Shown: positions 1 through 12,100 of the stretch, in pieces
How positions within the stretch are numbered: position 1 is the first letter of the stretch
How the letters are laid out: every line of letters starts with the position of its first letter
DNA from: Amaurobius ferox
Lineage: Eukaryota; Arthropoda; Arachnida; Araneae; Amaurobiidae
Assembly (NCBI GenBank): GCA_951213105.1
Contig: OX578146.1
Location: 49,135,275-49,199,274, forward strand
Direction of reading: 5' to 3'
Length of the DNA: 64,000 nt
Notes under the pieces: model-generated
What the model was told of the DNA's origin: nothing
Database searches by the model: none
Seen by the model: only the letters and a program-made list of their open reading frames with translations
Made by a program: the position numbers and the translations under genes

Positions 1-19
1 ATTTAGGGTGTTTCATTCT

Positions 20-760
20 TAGTAAGTCACTTTTGGGTGACCCTGGTACTGATTACATTTTGGCACAATTTAAAAAAAAGAACCTACCCTTTTTTTACAA
101 AATGGCTCGCAAAGCTTGTATACATTCACTCTAGCTGAAAAAATTAATTTACCATATTTTTTAGTAGATAAGTCAATTGTGGGTTACCCTTGTGCTGATT
201 AGATTTTGGTAGAATTTGGGAAAAAAGAACCTGCTTTTTTATTCTGCAAAATAGACAAAATCAAATGTACCCACTCTAGCTGAGCAACTAATTGTCCAAA
301 TTTCACAAAATTTGGTAGACAAGTCACTTATGGATTACTGTGGTACTGGCTAGATATTAGTATGATTAGAGAAAAAAAAAAGAAAAGATCTGCCTTTTTT
401 TGCAAAATGGCCAGCAAAAATAATCAAGATTTAAAATAAAACACTACATATGTATCAATTAAATGCTTATTTCATAAGTAATTTTTGATGATGAAAAGAA
501 TATGATCAAAACCATTACCTTAAGATAGACCATTTTGAAGATATTTAAGATTTTTAATTTTGAGAAACTGAAGATGTACCATAGTTAAAAAACAAAGTTT
601 TTGACACTGCAGTTTAAAAACCATTTAATGAAATTTCTTAAAATTTATCAGCTACATCCCTTGAGGGTTATTCTGATACTGATTAGATTTTAGCATAATT
701 CAGAAAAATATAATTACTTCTTCTTTGCGAGATGGCCTGCAAAGATCATGAAAATCTGAA
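20..760. repeat. Diverged tandem repeat, about 150-bp unit
   Basis: The phrase 'aagtcac/aatt..gggt.acc.tggtactgatta.attttgg' followed by 'gaacctgc..tttttgcaaaatgg' recurs at about 21, 167, 322 and 655. Units of roughly 145-160 bp are well diverged, and the third and fourth copies are separated by about 220 bp of other sequence. Confidence 0.7.
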
Positions 761-813
761 ATAAATGACTATAATTGATGAAATATATAAAAAAATCTGA
801 AGTTGGCAACACA

Positions 814-1724
814 TGACTTTCCTTATATAATACAATGAATTTACTACTTTTACAATAAAAAAATAGGTTTTTCTTATAGTAGATATTTATATTCTTTCCA
901 AGATATTGAATTTTCGTCATTTTCGTCATTTTCATTGATTTAGTGTCATTTTTATCCATTTGGCGAGATTTTCGCTAATTTGGCAACATTTAAAAAATTG
1001 TACAAGTTCGCGACATTTCGCCAAATTCGGCGCCAAAATCTCGCCAAGTGATATGGACAGAGAAATAAGTTATTCTTACAGAGGATAAATAACTATTGAT
1101 GTTCAAATACAAGAGTATTACTCAAAGTATCTTTTCTCATGAATGGAATGAGCTAGATCCACGAAAATGATGTCACCCAATTTATTGCATGATATTACAA
1201 ATGAAAAGTGAACATGTTTCTCAATAGTTGATATATTTTTTTTAATTTATGGGATTTTTTGATAAATTTATTTAAAAAATGTGCAATATCTTGAGAACAG
1301 TTCATGCTAGCACTCTAAAGTTTATGTCAATCGTTTTCTAAGGAAAAATTACATAAGAAATGTCTGTTTGCGTAACTTTATTAATGGTTTTGATTTTTTG
1401 ATGATTTTTTTTAAATTTCACTTGAAAATTTAGGGGGTTCTGAACATTCGATTACATTTAAAAACAATAGGCTTCCAGTATTTATGGATTGTGATTGCTT
1501 TATTTGTTCGTGAGATATCGTCTCCACAGACTCACTGACACACACCACACACACATACTTTCACACACATACTTTCACACACACACACAGACATCACCTC
1601 AAAAATGTTTGATTCGTGATCAGGGATGCTTGAAACGTACTCTCCCGTCGAAAACTCGAATTCGAATTTTCGACCCCGTCACAATACTTTCCTTATACAT
1701 TATGTATATAAGGAAAGTAATAAG
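814..1724 (+). mobile_element. MITE-like element, family B, copy 1
   Basis: The termini are inverted: ACTTTCCTTATATAA at the left, and the same motif reversed (TATATAAGGAAAGT) at the right. The right end is also part of a 34-bp palindrome around 1686-1720. Inside are the 'cgtcattttc / ttggcgagatttt' minirepeats (about 900-1060) and a CACACA tract. Related copies are at 24843-26107 (minus) and about 59238-60288 (plus), with fragments near 46490-46680 and 50575-50760. No coding capacity is visible. Confidence 0.6.
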
Positions 1725-2224
1725 TACTTGTTCTTCCTGTAATTTTAACAGCAAAGCGAATAAGACTGACCCTATGACTTTAGAATGAACCATTCTTGAG
1801 ATATTTTAGTTTCTGAAAATTTGAAGAGCTGAAGGCTAAGTGCATTAAGTTGCCAAATGAAAAGAAGATGCATTAAAAATGCAAATTGGATATAATATCA
1901 AAAGGCTCAGTTGCACCTATTAAAAAAATTAAATGCTATCTCAGCGAAATCTTCATCGGAACTTTGCCATTTTTTAGCCCAATACTTATAATAATGATAA
2001 TAAAATACCATATTTAAAAAATGTGAACAATATATTGTAAATTCCCAAAATTAAGAAACTGATAAATAAAATCCATTATGTTAGATAAATAGCTGGTTTT
2101 CTGTTTCTACAAATATCTGCTATTTTATTTTTTATTGTCTGCCCGATATAAAATTGAAGTTGAAATTCTGATGGATTTTCCATGTTAGATATTCATAACT
2201 TTTAAACTAATTTGAATTTTAAAA

Positions 2225-2345
2225 AAATGTTATCCAGATGCATCATAAAGGAAGAGAAAGTACCTCTGTAGCAAATTTTACCACTGTCTAACGCTTCAAT
2301 TTTCTGCTACAGACACACGCACAAACATCTTTTATTATGTAAGAT
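2225..2345 (+). repeat. Dispersed repeat family A, 3' end
   Basis: It shares the terminal text 'ttttc.gctacagac...cacacaaacatct.ttattatgtaaga' with copies ending near 8635, 14110 and (minus) 19529. The element class is not recognised. Confidence 0.5.
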
Positions 2346-3065
2346 GTAGTAATGCTGGTAATAATTCCTTTTAATTGATCAGATGTTTCTATGATCATAT
2401 TGGATGAACAATTGGTTTTATACTAACAATGTTAAGCCTGTCAAGTAATAAGGTATAATAATACATGGACAAGGTGCATATTTAAGAGGAACTGAGAAAT
2501 AAAAATCCCTCATTAAGACACATCTTTTAAACTCCCATCCTAAGGGCCCCCTTCCAAATGTCTGTTCAAATATTTCACTGCACACAGGGCTAGAAAGTTG
2601 CCAAGAATAGGAATTTACTTGATAAAAACTAAAATTACAATAAGGTTGCACCATCTATCAACAATCATCACAATTAAAATATCCTAATGCTGTCAGTAAT
2701 AATTGTTTTGACCTATGTTAGTTATACAAAAGCAAAAATATTTTTATTATTAAGAATATAAAAGCAAAAAAAAATATCTTAAAATAACTAATACGTGTAA
2801 AATTCTTAGCCTCAGGAAAAAGTTCAAAAATAAAAATGTTGAAGACAAGACAGGATATCAAAAAGCTGATAGACATTTGTTGTTGACAAAGGACATATCT
2901 TCCATCATAATTAACAATAACCACTGTATAATTATATCGTACATAAAACAAATTATAAAACTTAATATTTTATTTCATTAAATATGGGCATGGAAATATA
3001 ATTAGAATAATGATATTATAAAAGTATAAAAAATACATTACATTAAGAGATATTTAAATACATAC

Positions 3066-3164
3066 CGATAATAGCAGAAACGAGTTTTTTCTTAAGTGGA
3101 GGCCTATCCTTTAATCTTTTCTCATAATAATGCAAAGTATTATATAAATATGTAACGGGACGAT
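3066..3164 (-). CDS. MED23: MED23 exon k (most 3' exon in window)
   Basis: This 99-nt exon has acceptor TTTTAG and donor GTATGT. It encodes RPVTYLYNTLHYYEKRLKDR and then PPLKKKLVSAII, matching RPVTYLYNTLHYYEMHLRDRAFLKRKLVHAIIG. The next conserved block (the DNRP.GW region) was not found between 1 and 3065, so the gene continues beyond the left edge. Confidence 0.94.
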
Positions 3165-6100
3165 CTAAAATAAAAAATATAAATAAATATAATTCAACAA
3201 GTTGTAAAAATATAGATTCATACACACATAATTTGATAACAAAAAGAAATACATTAAATGTAACAAGACAAAAATAAAACAATCTTCCTTCAATTTTATA
3301 CTTTACAAAAACATCCCAATATGTATATAGTTAGTTCTCAAGTGAAGACAAATGAAATAAAACATATATCCTACAAACTTTATAAATTAAAATTTTTTTT
3401 CATACAGCTCCTAAACTTGCTTAAAGTACAGGTTTTTTTTATGATGAGCGTATACAATGGTATCAATGTATGACTTTCCGATACATCGAAATTTTGTATC
3501 AATACACTTGCATATGATGCTTACAGTGTATCGATACAATAGCTTTGATAAATATCAGATTAAAAATTTCTAATCAATCCGTGATCATATTTTCTTTTTA
3601 GAAAAACTGTAAGTGATGATTTTGTTATCATTAAAACAATTTGAGAAATCATCTTATGTGCTAAAATGTATTCTTAAACCTGAAACTTGTTATAAAAACA
3701 CTGAAAATGGTGGAGGTATTGAAAATAACTGAATCATGAAAATTAGTTCGAAATAGCTGGATTAAATACAGATTTTCTTACTCTGATTTTATCAACTTTT
3801 AAAAATTGGAGTTATACAGTAATAATAAATTGCATTGCAATTACAGATTATTCCATGAAAATCATTCAAAAATGTTTAATTTATATTCAAAGATGCTTAA
3901 AATGTATAAATGCATCTGCATTTAGCAAGATTCCAGATTTAATTAGAAAATTATGAACTTTTAATTTGCATGGTGCTAATTGGAGCCTGATTTGCTTAAA
4001 ACAAGCAAAGTAAGGTCCCTGGATTTAATGAACATATGAAATAATAAAACTGAATAAAATCTATTTTAAAAAATATTGTGAAATTTTTTAACACTGAGTT
4101 ACGAACACACAGAAAAATGTACAACTCTGAAATTTTATATATAGACTAACATATAGACTCATGTAGAACTTACAAATAGAACTTTTACACTTATAGATGA
4201 GCAAAACGGGCTCAGAATTTTGATTGAGGCCTATTTAGTATTTATTAAACAAAATCATTGAATTTTGGGCAGCAGAAACAGTTTATTAATGGAGGTCTGT
4301 CAATACAGAATGTGATGACCTGCTGGACACACATGCCCAAGAATGTTGATTCATACAAAGAATAAGATCATATATGGCAATTTGGGGTATCTGTGCCCAT
4401 TCAAGGAGCAGAAATGTTCTTAGTTGGTAAAGGTTCCGAGGAAAGTCTCCCAATCATGTCCCATACATGCTCAATAGGATTGAAGTCGGCTGATCTTGAT
4501 GGTCATTCTATGCGAAACAGTATTTCCAATTCTAAGTACTGGTTGACAATGTGAGCTCTGTTAACTCACAGATTATCGTTTATAAAAATGGCATCAGGAC
4601 CCATGGCCACAAGAAATGGGCGAACATATTAAGCAAGGATGCCATCTTTATACCACACTGCATTTACAGTACTATGAGGAAAGATGTGGAGATCAGTGAG
4701 GATGCTGACAGCAATCTATGTCCTCTGTATGCAAGCATTTCACGGATGTTACTGCTATAATAGCGAGTTCTAGGCATTCTCCAGATCAATAATCGTTAGG
4801 AATCAGGCTGTACACAAAACTGTGACTCACCCATGAAGAGCACAGTAGAGCCCCATTGTTGTGCAGTCCAGATGAGGTGATCTTGAGCCCAGTTTAAGAG
4901 GGCCCTTTTGTGCGAGAATGGCAGTGGGATGCAAACCACTGGTCATCTTGATTACAACTGACCTGCATGTAGTCATCTGCAGTTTGCAATAATACTGCTT
5001 TTCCTACCAACGCTGCAAGGTCAGAAGCAAGTTGTACCAGTGGAGTCATGCTTGCAGATGCAGAAAATGGTGATTCTGAGCAGTTGTGACTCTTGGAGTC
5101 CACTTACTGATCTTCGCGACACTGTTCTTTCACTTTGATACCGGTTCCACAGGTGGCAAAAGATGGAATGATTGACATTTAGGGATCAGGTTACTTCCGA
5201 CTGTTGCTGGTCCCCTTCGAGACATCCTATTACCTCCCCTCACTTAGCGTTACTCAGATGATGTCGTCTACTCATTTTTCAAAATTTGGCTATTTCGCTT
5301 TTCCTTTTGGAATCCATAATGCAAAGATACAGGATCTGCATAAAACAGGCCTGTTTTAATACCTAATACATTTCCTTTTAAAATAATGTTGGTATGCAAA
5401 ATGTTTTCTGTGAGCTAGTTTCCGTGCATATGCCTGTCATGTATGCAAATTTTGTGGCTACATGTTATTTCTTTCACCAAATATGCTAATTTTCCCATTT
5501 GATAATTAACTTTTGGACATGAGTGTATATAACAAGAGAAAAATTGTAGCAAAAGAAAAAAAAATCTTGACTTTGTTTATGAATGGTTATAGAAGTAGGG
5601 AAAATTATATGGGTTTGGATGTCACATCAGAAAATCTTAGCATCAGCGGCCTTGGGGAAATGAAAACCACATCCCAGGACGTTTAAAATGCTTTCTAAAT
5701 ATCTTGGGCTATGACAACTGAAAAATTAAAAACAAAGATATTGGATAGAGTTTCTGTAGTCTTGGTGAAAGAAAATTGGTATCATGGTCCTCAAGAAAAG
5801 AATACAACCAAAGTAAAAGATGATATAAGCATTTTTAAAATATGGTACTTAAACCATTAGCATAAAAAGAAATTTCTTGGAGGTATTTAAATGAGCTTTT
5901 AGGTTGTTTGCGGGGGGGGGGGGGGGGGGAAGAGTTAGTAAACATATACAGTGTCCATGCTGTGTTATTTTATATTACTTTTATTACCCCCTCTGTGAGT
6001 AAGATTCTTACATACCTTTGGATGGGCATGTCCTTTCTGACCACTTCACAAATTATTTGTAGTTTTTCTATGAAAAACAAATTCTAGCAAGCATTTAGAA

Positions 6101-9100
6101 TTAATAAGTAAATTAATGTATCCGGAGCTTCTTGTTATAACCAAGTTCTTCTATACAATGAAGGAAAAGCAATATAAAATCTTTCATACACAATTTTTTA
6201 ACAAATTCTACTGTCTAAATATTAATGAAATACAGACAATAAATTTTAACACTGGGTTGTAGAAATAAATATTACTCACCATGAAATTTGTACAGGCATC
6301 CTAACTGATCAAGTAAACCCTCTACTGATACTGGAACAGTAGGTAGCTCTATAAACCTATGTATCACAATATCCATTACCTAAATTAAATTATTTAAATT
6401 CAATAAATTCAATTATTAATAAATAAAAAAAATTCAAATATTTTTTTATTTCATTGGATTTTAGATAACCAACACAACAGGAGAGGAGAATTATAAAGTA
6501 CAGTCATACTGTTATGTAGCAATATTTATTAGAATGAATTCTGCATAGTAATGGGTAAATTTATGTGATGTATTATTATGCATCATCAGTGGCGGTTATT
6601 CAGGGGCGCCGCGGGGCCGCGCGGACCCCCTTGATCAAGCACTTCAAATTCCTTTAGTTATATAGGTTAATTACAATTTTTAAGGAAATTATCTGAAATT
6701 TCTTTCAACTAAAAGTCGAATTATTGGAAATAAATGATAAAATTTGTCACTAGATGGCAGCACTAAAGCTTTGACTTTCAAAAAAATCTCTCATCCCCTC
6801 TTCATACTATATTAAATTTATAGGGAAAAATACTGCATTATAGGGAAAGACGAGGGATTTTAATAAGATCCGCGTCCCGTTAGCGACTCTCTGATAATAG
6901 AAAGAATGGTATGTGAATACAACGGCAATAGAAATTTCAGCTAAAAAAACAGACATTGCAATATTCCAATCTGATCTGAGCCGCGGCTTATATCGCGGCT
7001 CTCTTCTAAAGAAGACTCGAATACCGTGAACGACTGACTCGAATTGGCTGAGTTTCGCTAATTTGGCCTCGAATTTTTCTTGATAAATGAGTGTTCTCGC
7101 TCTCGCTTCTTTTTAAAATAATAAATTTGGATGTTTAAATAAATATTTTAAAATAAATTACTGTATTTATCTAATTCTGATTTATTTTATTGATCCTATT
7201 GACCCCTAGCTTTTTCAGTTTTGGTTCATGAAGAAATAGTTTAGTAGTATTAGATATAGAAAATAGAAATTCAAAAAAGTTTCGATATATATTTTGTGCT
7301 TTTTACTTCATTGAATAAGTGATGATGAATTAATAAGTGATGATCATTGAATAAGTATTGATGGTATTTTGGGGGTTCCGTTCTTCGTTTTTGGTAGAAA
7401 AATGCATTGTTTGGAGCACTCAGTTTAATTTCGCTGCGTAAGCGTCCGGACGGGGGAGGGGGGGGGGGGGCATTTCTGATGTAGGGTGGTTCTGTCTGTC
7501 CTTCGGAAAGGGGATTATTTCTGATTTGGGGTAGTTCCATGCTTTGTTTGTGATGAATTTCAATGCGTTTGACTTCTTAATTGCTTAAAAGTCACAAAAA
7601 TTGTATTTGTGGCATGCCCGTGGATATTTTTAGTGACACTTTCAGAAATGTGTTGTCTGAGGGGGTGGGTCTCTTGATTTACTCAGCTGTCTTACTTTTT
7701 CAACTATTTAACATTAAAGATTGAAAAAAATATAAATATTTGTTAAAGAAGTTAAAAATTAATTTTCAACCTGATACTTGATTCTTTGATCTGACGTTGT
7801 TTTCCGTAAAATCTCCCCCCCCCCCCCTCTTCACCGGCGACTATTCAATCCCCCTGGTTTTGCTTCTAATTTCATTGAAGTCCAATATTGATCCGATACT
7901 CCCTAGGTGTAAATTTCACTTGAGGTAGTCCTAAAATTTCTCATCTCGTTTCCTAATTAAGCAATTTTGAATCTACTGGCAGCTATAGTCTCTGCACTAT
8001 CTATATACGCGTATCGTCTGGACATGCATATTGTTTTATTCAAACCCCTCTGAGCGTCACTTTTAGTTTAACTAGCCCGCACGGTTTTACTTCTCGGTTC
8101 CTAAATTGAGCGATTTTGAATCTTCTGGTAGCTACACTCTTTGTACCATTTGAATATACATATCTTTCATATCAATCCCCTGGGCGCAATTTTTACTTTA
8201 AGTAGTCCTCCTCTAATTTCACATCTCGGCTCCTAATTCAGCCATTTTGATTCCGTTGGTGGCTATAGTCCCGGCACCATTTGTACATGTGAACTGGATA
8301 TACATATTTATTGTGTCAGCTCCCTGGGCGCAACTTTCAGTTCGGTTAGGCCCCCCCCCCCCCCCGCCAAATTTCTTATTTCACCTTCTAATTGAGCGAT
8401 TTAGATTTTGCTGGTGGCAATCACTTAGATATACAACCTTATTATGTCAACCCTCTGGGCATAACTTTTACTTTAAGTAGCCTCAATTTCATATTTCGGT
8501 TTTACAAAAATGCATCGCCTTGGTTCCTGAAATATCCGTGCACGATATTTCAAGACCGTACGATGTTTACATTTTCCGCTACAGACCTTACACACACACG
8601 TCGACACACAAACATCGTCTGTTATTATGTAATATGAAACAACCGTGGTGGAAGAGGGGAGACCCTCCTCTTTTTTATATTTACATTTTTATCTATCTTA
8701 GTGACACTTGCTCCGATTTTGATGCAATTTTCACACTGTATTTTCTACTCTACAGTGGACCCACTCGATCTGCTCACTCTAAACTTTGATCCACTTTTGT
8801 TAAATCCGTGCAGCGAGCTAACTGCTTATTGCTATAGAAACCGATTGCTATATATAATGATTACTAGCAGGCAGAACTCGCTCATATCATTTTAAAGACG
8901 AATAGAGAAAACCATAATGCATAAGAACTTTCTGTAAATTCCAAAATCATTCTTAAACTTGTATGAAAATAGTTATTCCGTTTCTACATATAAACGGCCG
9001 TAGATTTAGTTGATTTTCGCTCTCTAATTATGTTACTGTTTGGGTTACAAGGATGATCAGGTACAAAACTATTAGCCATATTGTGTACCTGAGAGAAATT

Positions 9101-12100
9101 GTGTGCATTTTGGGTGTACAAACAATTGCGCTAATCATAAAAAAATACTGCACATGCATACGACTGAGAGTATTTAATTTTTACAAATTTGATATAAATT
9201 TATTTAGAAATCCATTCAAATAATTTCCATGGTTACAATAGGCTCTTATTCATTTTAAGGAAACTTGCAAATGCATATCAGCGCAAGTAAAATAATAATT
9301 TGGTATACAGTTATTTGGAGGTAACGCCGGAACTAATTGATCAGTGCCGGACAAACGACGAACTCGAAGTCTAAAAGACGTCGTTGGCATAAACTGAGGA
9401 GGGATACTATAATATACATAAATACATATTATAGTATGCCTCTATACTTAAATATCCCCATCTATACATAAATACATATATGAGCGCCTCCCTCTACACC
9501 TCGCTCACGAGCCGCCACTGTGCATCATACTGTATCAAATCAATGTTATCCATATTCTGAGTTGGATAATTAAATTTTCTGCAATTTGCAATTTTAAAGT
9601 TGGAATATTTAAAGTTTAAATTAAAAAACTAACGTGTAATGCTTTTAAACAAACTTTGTTATAATTTATATACAGGGTTCCTAGGAAAGTCTTTAAAAAC
9701 ACTGATAATTTTGTAAAGAAAGGTACATAAGGGTACATGCTAGGTTTATGTATAGTAAAGTGACTATGCTCAGGGGCGGATTGGCCCTAATAGACCAGCC
9801 CAGGCAAATGATTTATGAGACCCCTTTATGCACCAGTCATTACCTAAACTAAAAAAAAAATTGACTATTTTCCAGTAGACTAATATCCTTTGAGTATCTT
9901 CAGACATATGTTACTCACTTGTTGGTTTAAATGAAACAAAAAATGAAAATAAAATAAATAAATAAAATTTCTAAGGCACAATAAATTTTAAAAATCTTAC
10001 AGGGAAATATAAAAAACTAAATAAATTGTGCAGAGTTGCCCAGATCCTAAATAAGTGCCCATTTCTAGTCATCCAAACTGAATAAAATTAACATCATTGT
10101 ATGCAGAAAAATTTAAAGCATATTAAGACAAAAACTACAGAATGTTAATTAACATTTTTATTATAGTACCTTAATTGAGTAATTAGATAAAATTTGGTTA
10201 AATTATTGGAATTGGGACTTGCAAAAAGTCTATTGCTTATCAGCAAGATCTAATATCATAAGAAGACTTGATTTATTGTTTTCACACAAACTCAAATGTT
10301 GTTAGTTAGTGCCAGAAGGCATATGTTGGATATTTTAGATTTTTTTATCACATATCATCCCAGCAGTATTTTATTTTTACTTCCCCTACAACACATAGTA
10401 AAGGGAAGTGTTGTGGTGTAAAATCTGACTCCTGGGTTTTGATGTATTTTAAATTTTGAGCTTTCCTGGATGTGAATCAATCTTTTTTTTTTTTTTTCCC
10501 GAATCATTTTTTAGTTCGTCTTAGTCTGTGAGAATCTGATAACTCTTAAATAAATTGAAAAAATTCAAATGTTATTTCGTTTGATTATTTCAGTCAGTAA
10601 TCATGCTGATTTTCAAGGAGGTCGGTCATACTAGGATAGGGGGTAAGACATTAATTTTTTTTTTTTTTAATTAATAAACATAAATTATTTATGTTACAAA
10701 ATGTTGAACAAACAGTCTATTTTAAAGCAAATTACAATTATAGGATACTAACATACTCCATTTTTGGGTTATGATATGATTTTGATCTAAAATGGAATGA
10801 AATAAATATGTACCAATTGTCAAATGAGTACTTTTAGCCTAAAATGTATGGATATTTTTGTTTAATAGTTATTTAAAGCTATTTCTGCATGGAATGTGTG
10901 ATCTCATAAAAATCAAGTGATTTCTATGAAGTTTTGTATTCTTTTAATTAGTTTTAATTTTTTTAATTCGTTTTAGTTTTAATTAGTAGTAAAAATAAGC
11001 TTTTTGATTTTTAGTTTGGTTGAGTTAAAAAAAAAATAGTGAGTAATTGTTTCATGTTATAGATTGATATAAAACATCAATCCTTTTGCATATTTCAAAT
11101 GGAAAAAGGTTTATGTGTGTTGTATATGACATGACAATGGTACAAAGTATCTCTAGGAAAAAATTTTAATATTTTTGGGTTTTTGAAATTTTTTATTTAT
11201 TTTATTTATTTATTTATTTTTAATTTATACAGTTTTTTTAGATTAATATAATGCAGTTTATTTTGTCTAAATCGGACCACAAACAACAATCCACAAACAA
11301 AAATCGAGTGATTTCTATGAAATTTTGTATGGTTATTTTAATTAGTAGCAATAATGAGCCTTTTGATTTTAAAGATGATTGAGTTAAAAAATTAGTAAGT
11401 AACAGTTACTAGTTATTGATGTTAAACACCAATCCTTTTGCATATTTCAAATGGGATAAAGTTGATGTGTGTTATGTATGACAATGGTATAAGGTACCTC
11501 TAAGAAAAAGTTTCAATATTTCTTTATTTTTGAAATTTTTTATTTGTTTTTAAATTATACAGTTTTGATGGGTTAATACAATGCAGTTTTTTCATCTGAA
11601 TCGGATCACAAATTGCCAAGTTATCATCAATGAAACATCTGTAGTCATCAATGAAACATCTGTAGTCACTTCACTGGGCTAGTATGTGGGCGACTCAAGC
11701 TATTAACTCATACTGATACATAACATAGATATCGCTGCACAGATAGTGCAGATCTAAAATTTAAATTTTATTGCACTTTGGAATCATTTTATAATACAGC
11801 TGAAAGGATTTATATAATTAGAAGAAATATTATATATTGGTTCTGTATTAAATTCAGTTCAAGTATAGTGCTATTTCTGTACATAATTTTGTTTCATCCC
11901 GTCACATTTCTTTCATATTTAACTCAGATACTGACATATTGGTAATTCACTTTTATTTGTATTACATCAACAACTCATCTGAATGATCACAAGCTTATAT
12001 ATCCTCTATGGAAAGTTCTGGAAAAAGCATATAACTCATGAAGTTTTTAGCTAATCTACAAAATTGAAAACATTTCCAGAACTGACCAAAAGCCACCACC

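Larger units (their letters stand above)
1..3065. other. MED23 intron after exon k, repeat-filled
   Basis: No further MED23 exon was found. It holds a diverged tandem array (20-760), a MITE-like copy (814-1724) and a repeat-family end (2225-2345). Positions 1725-2220 and 2350-3065 show nothing recognisable. An open frame at 2418-2654 minus has no homology I recognise. Confidence 0.7.
3165..6279. other. MED23 intron j-k
   Basis: A 3.1 kb intron containing a dead Tc1-like element (about 4330-5527) and an 18-G tract at 5912-5929. Nothing is recognised in 3165-4320 or 5530-6279 beyond AT-rich sequence. Confidence 0.7.
6587..9520. mobile_element. Non-autonomous hAT element 1
   Basis: The 2934-bp element begins CAGTGGCGGT and ends with the inverse, CCGCCACTG. 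It is flanked by a perfect 8-bp target duplication TGCATCAT (6579-6586 and 9521-9528). An 8-bp duplication with CAGTG/CAGGG-type termini is the hAT signature. No transposase frame is present. The interior holds G/C homopolymer runs, a 4-5 copy tandem array (7905-8490) and a family A end (8500-8635). It sits 207 bp from MED23 exon j. Confidence 0.85.

Noticed and set aside
1495..1788. 97-codon frame rich in His/Thr, similar to frames at 24810-25028 and 60008-60376
   Set aside because: Produced by the CACACA tract of the MITE-like family; copies do not keep a common frame.
2418..2654. Possible next MED23 exon on the minus strand with a GPLGWEFK-like segment after a CAG
   Set aside because: In the phase required by exon k the reading hits a stop within 13 codons, and the sequence does not match the expected DNRP.GW block.
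7271..7540. Proline-rich 89-codon frame
   Set aside because: It arises from translating the poly(G) tract and neighbouring GC-rich sequence of hAT element 1.
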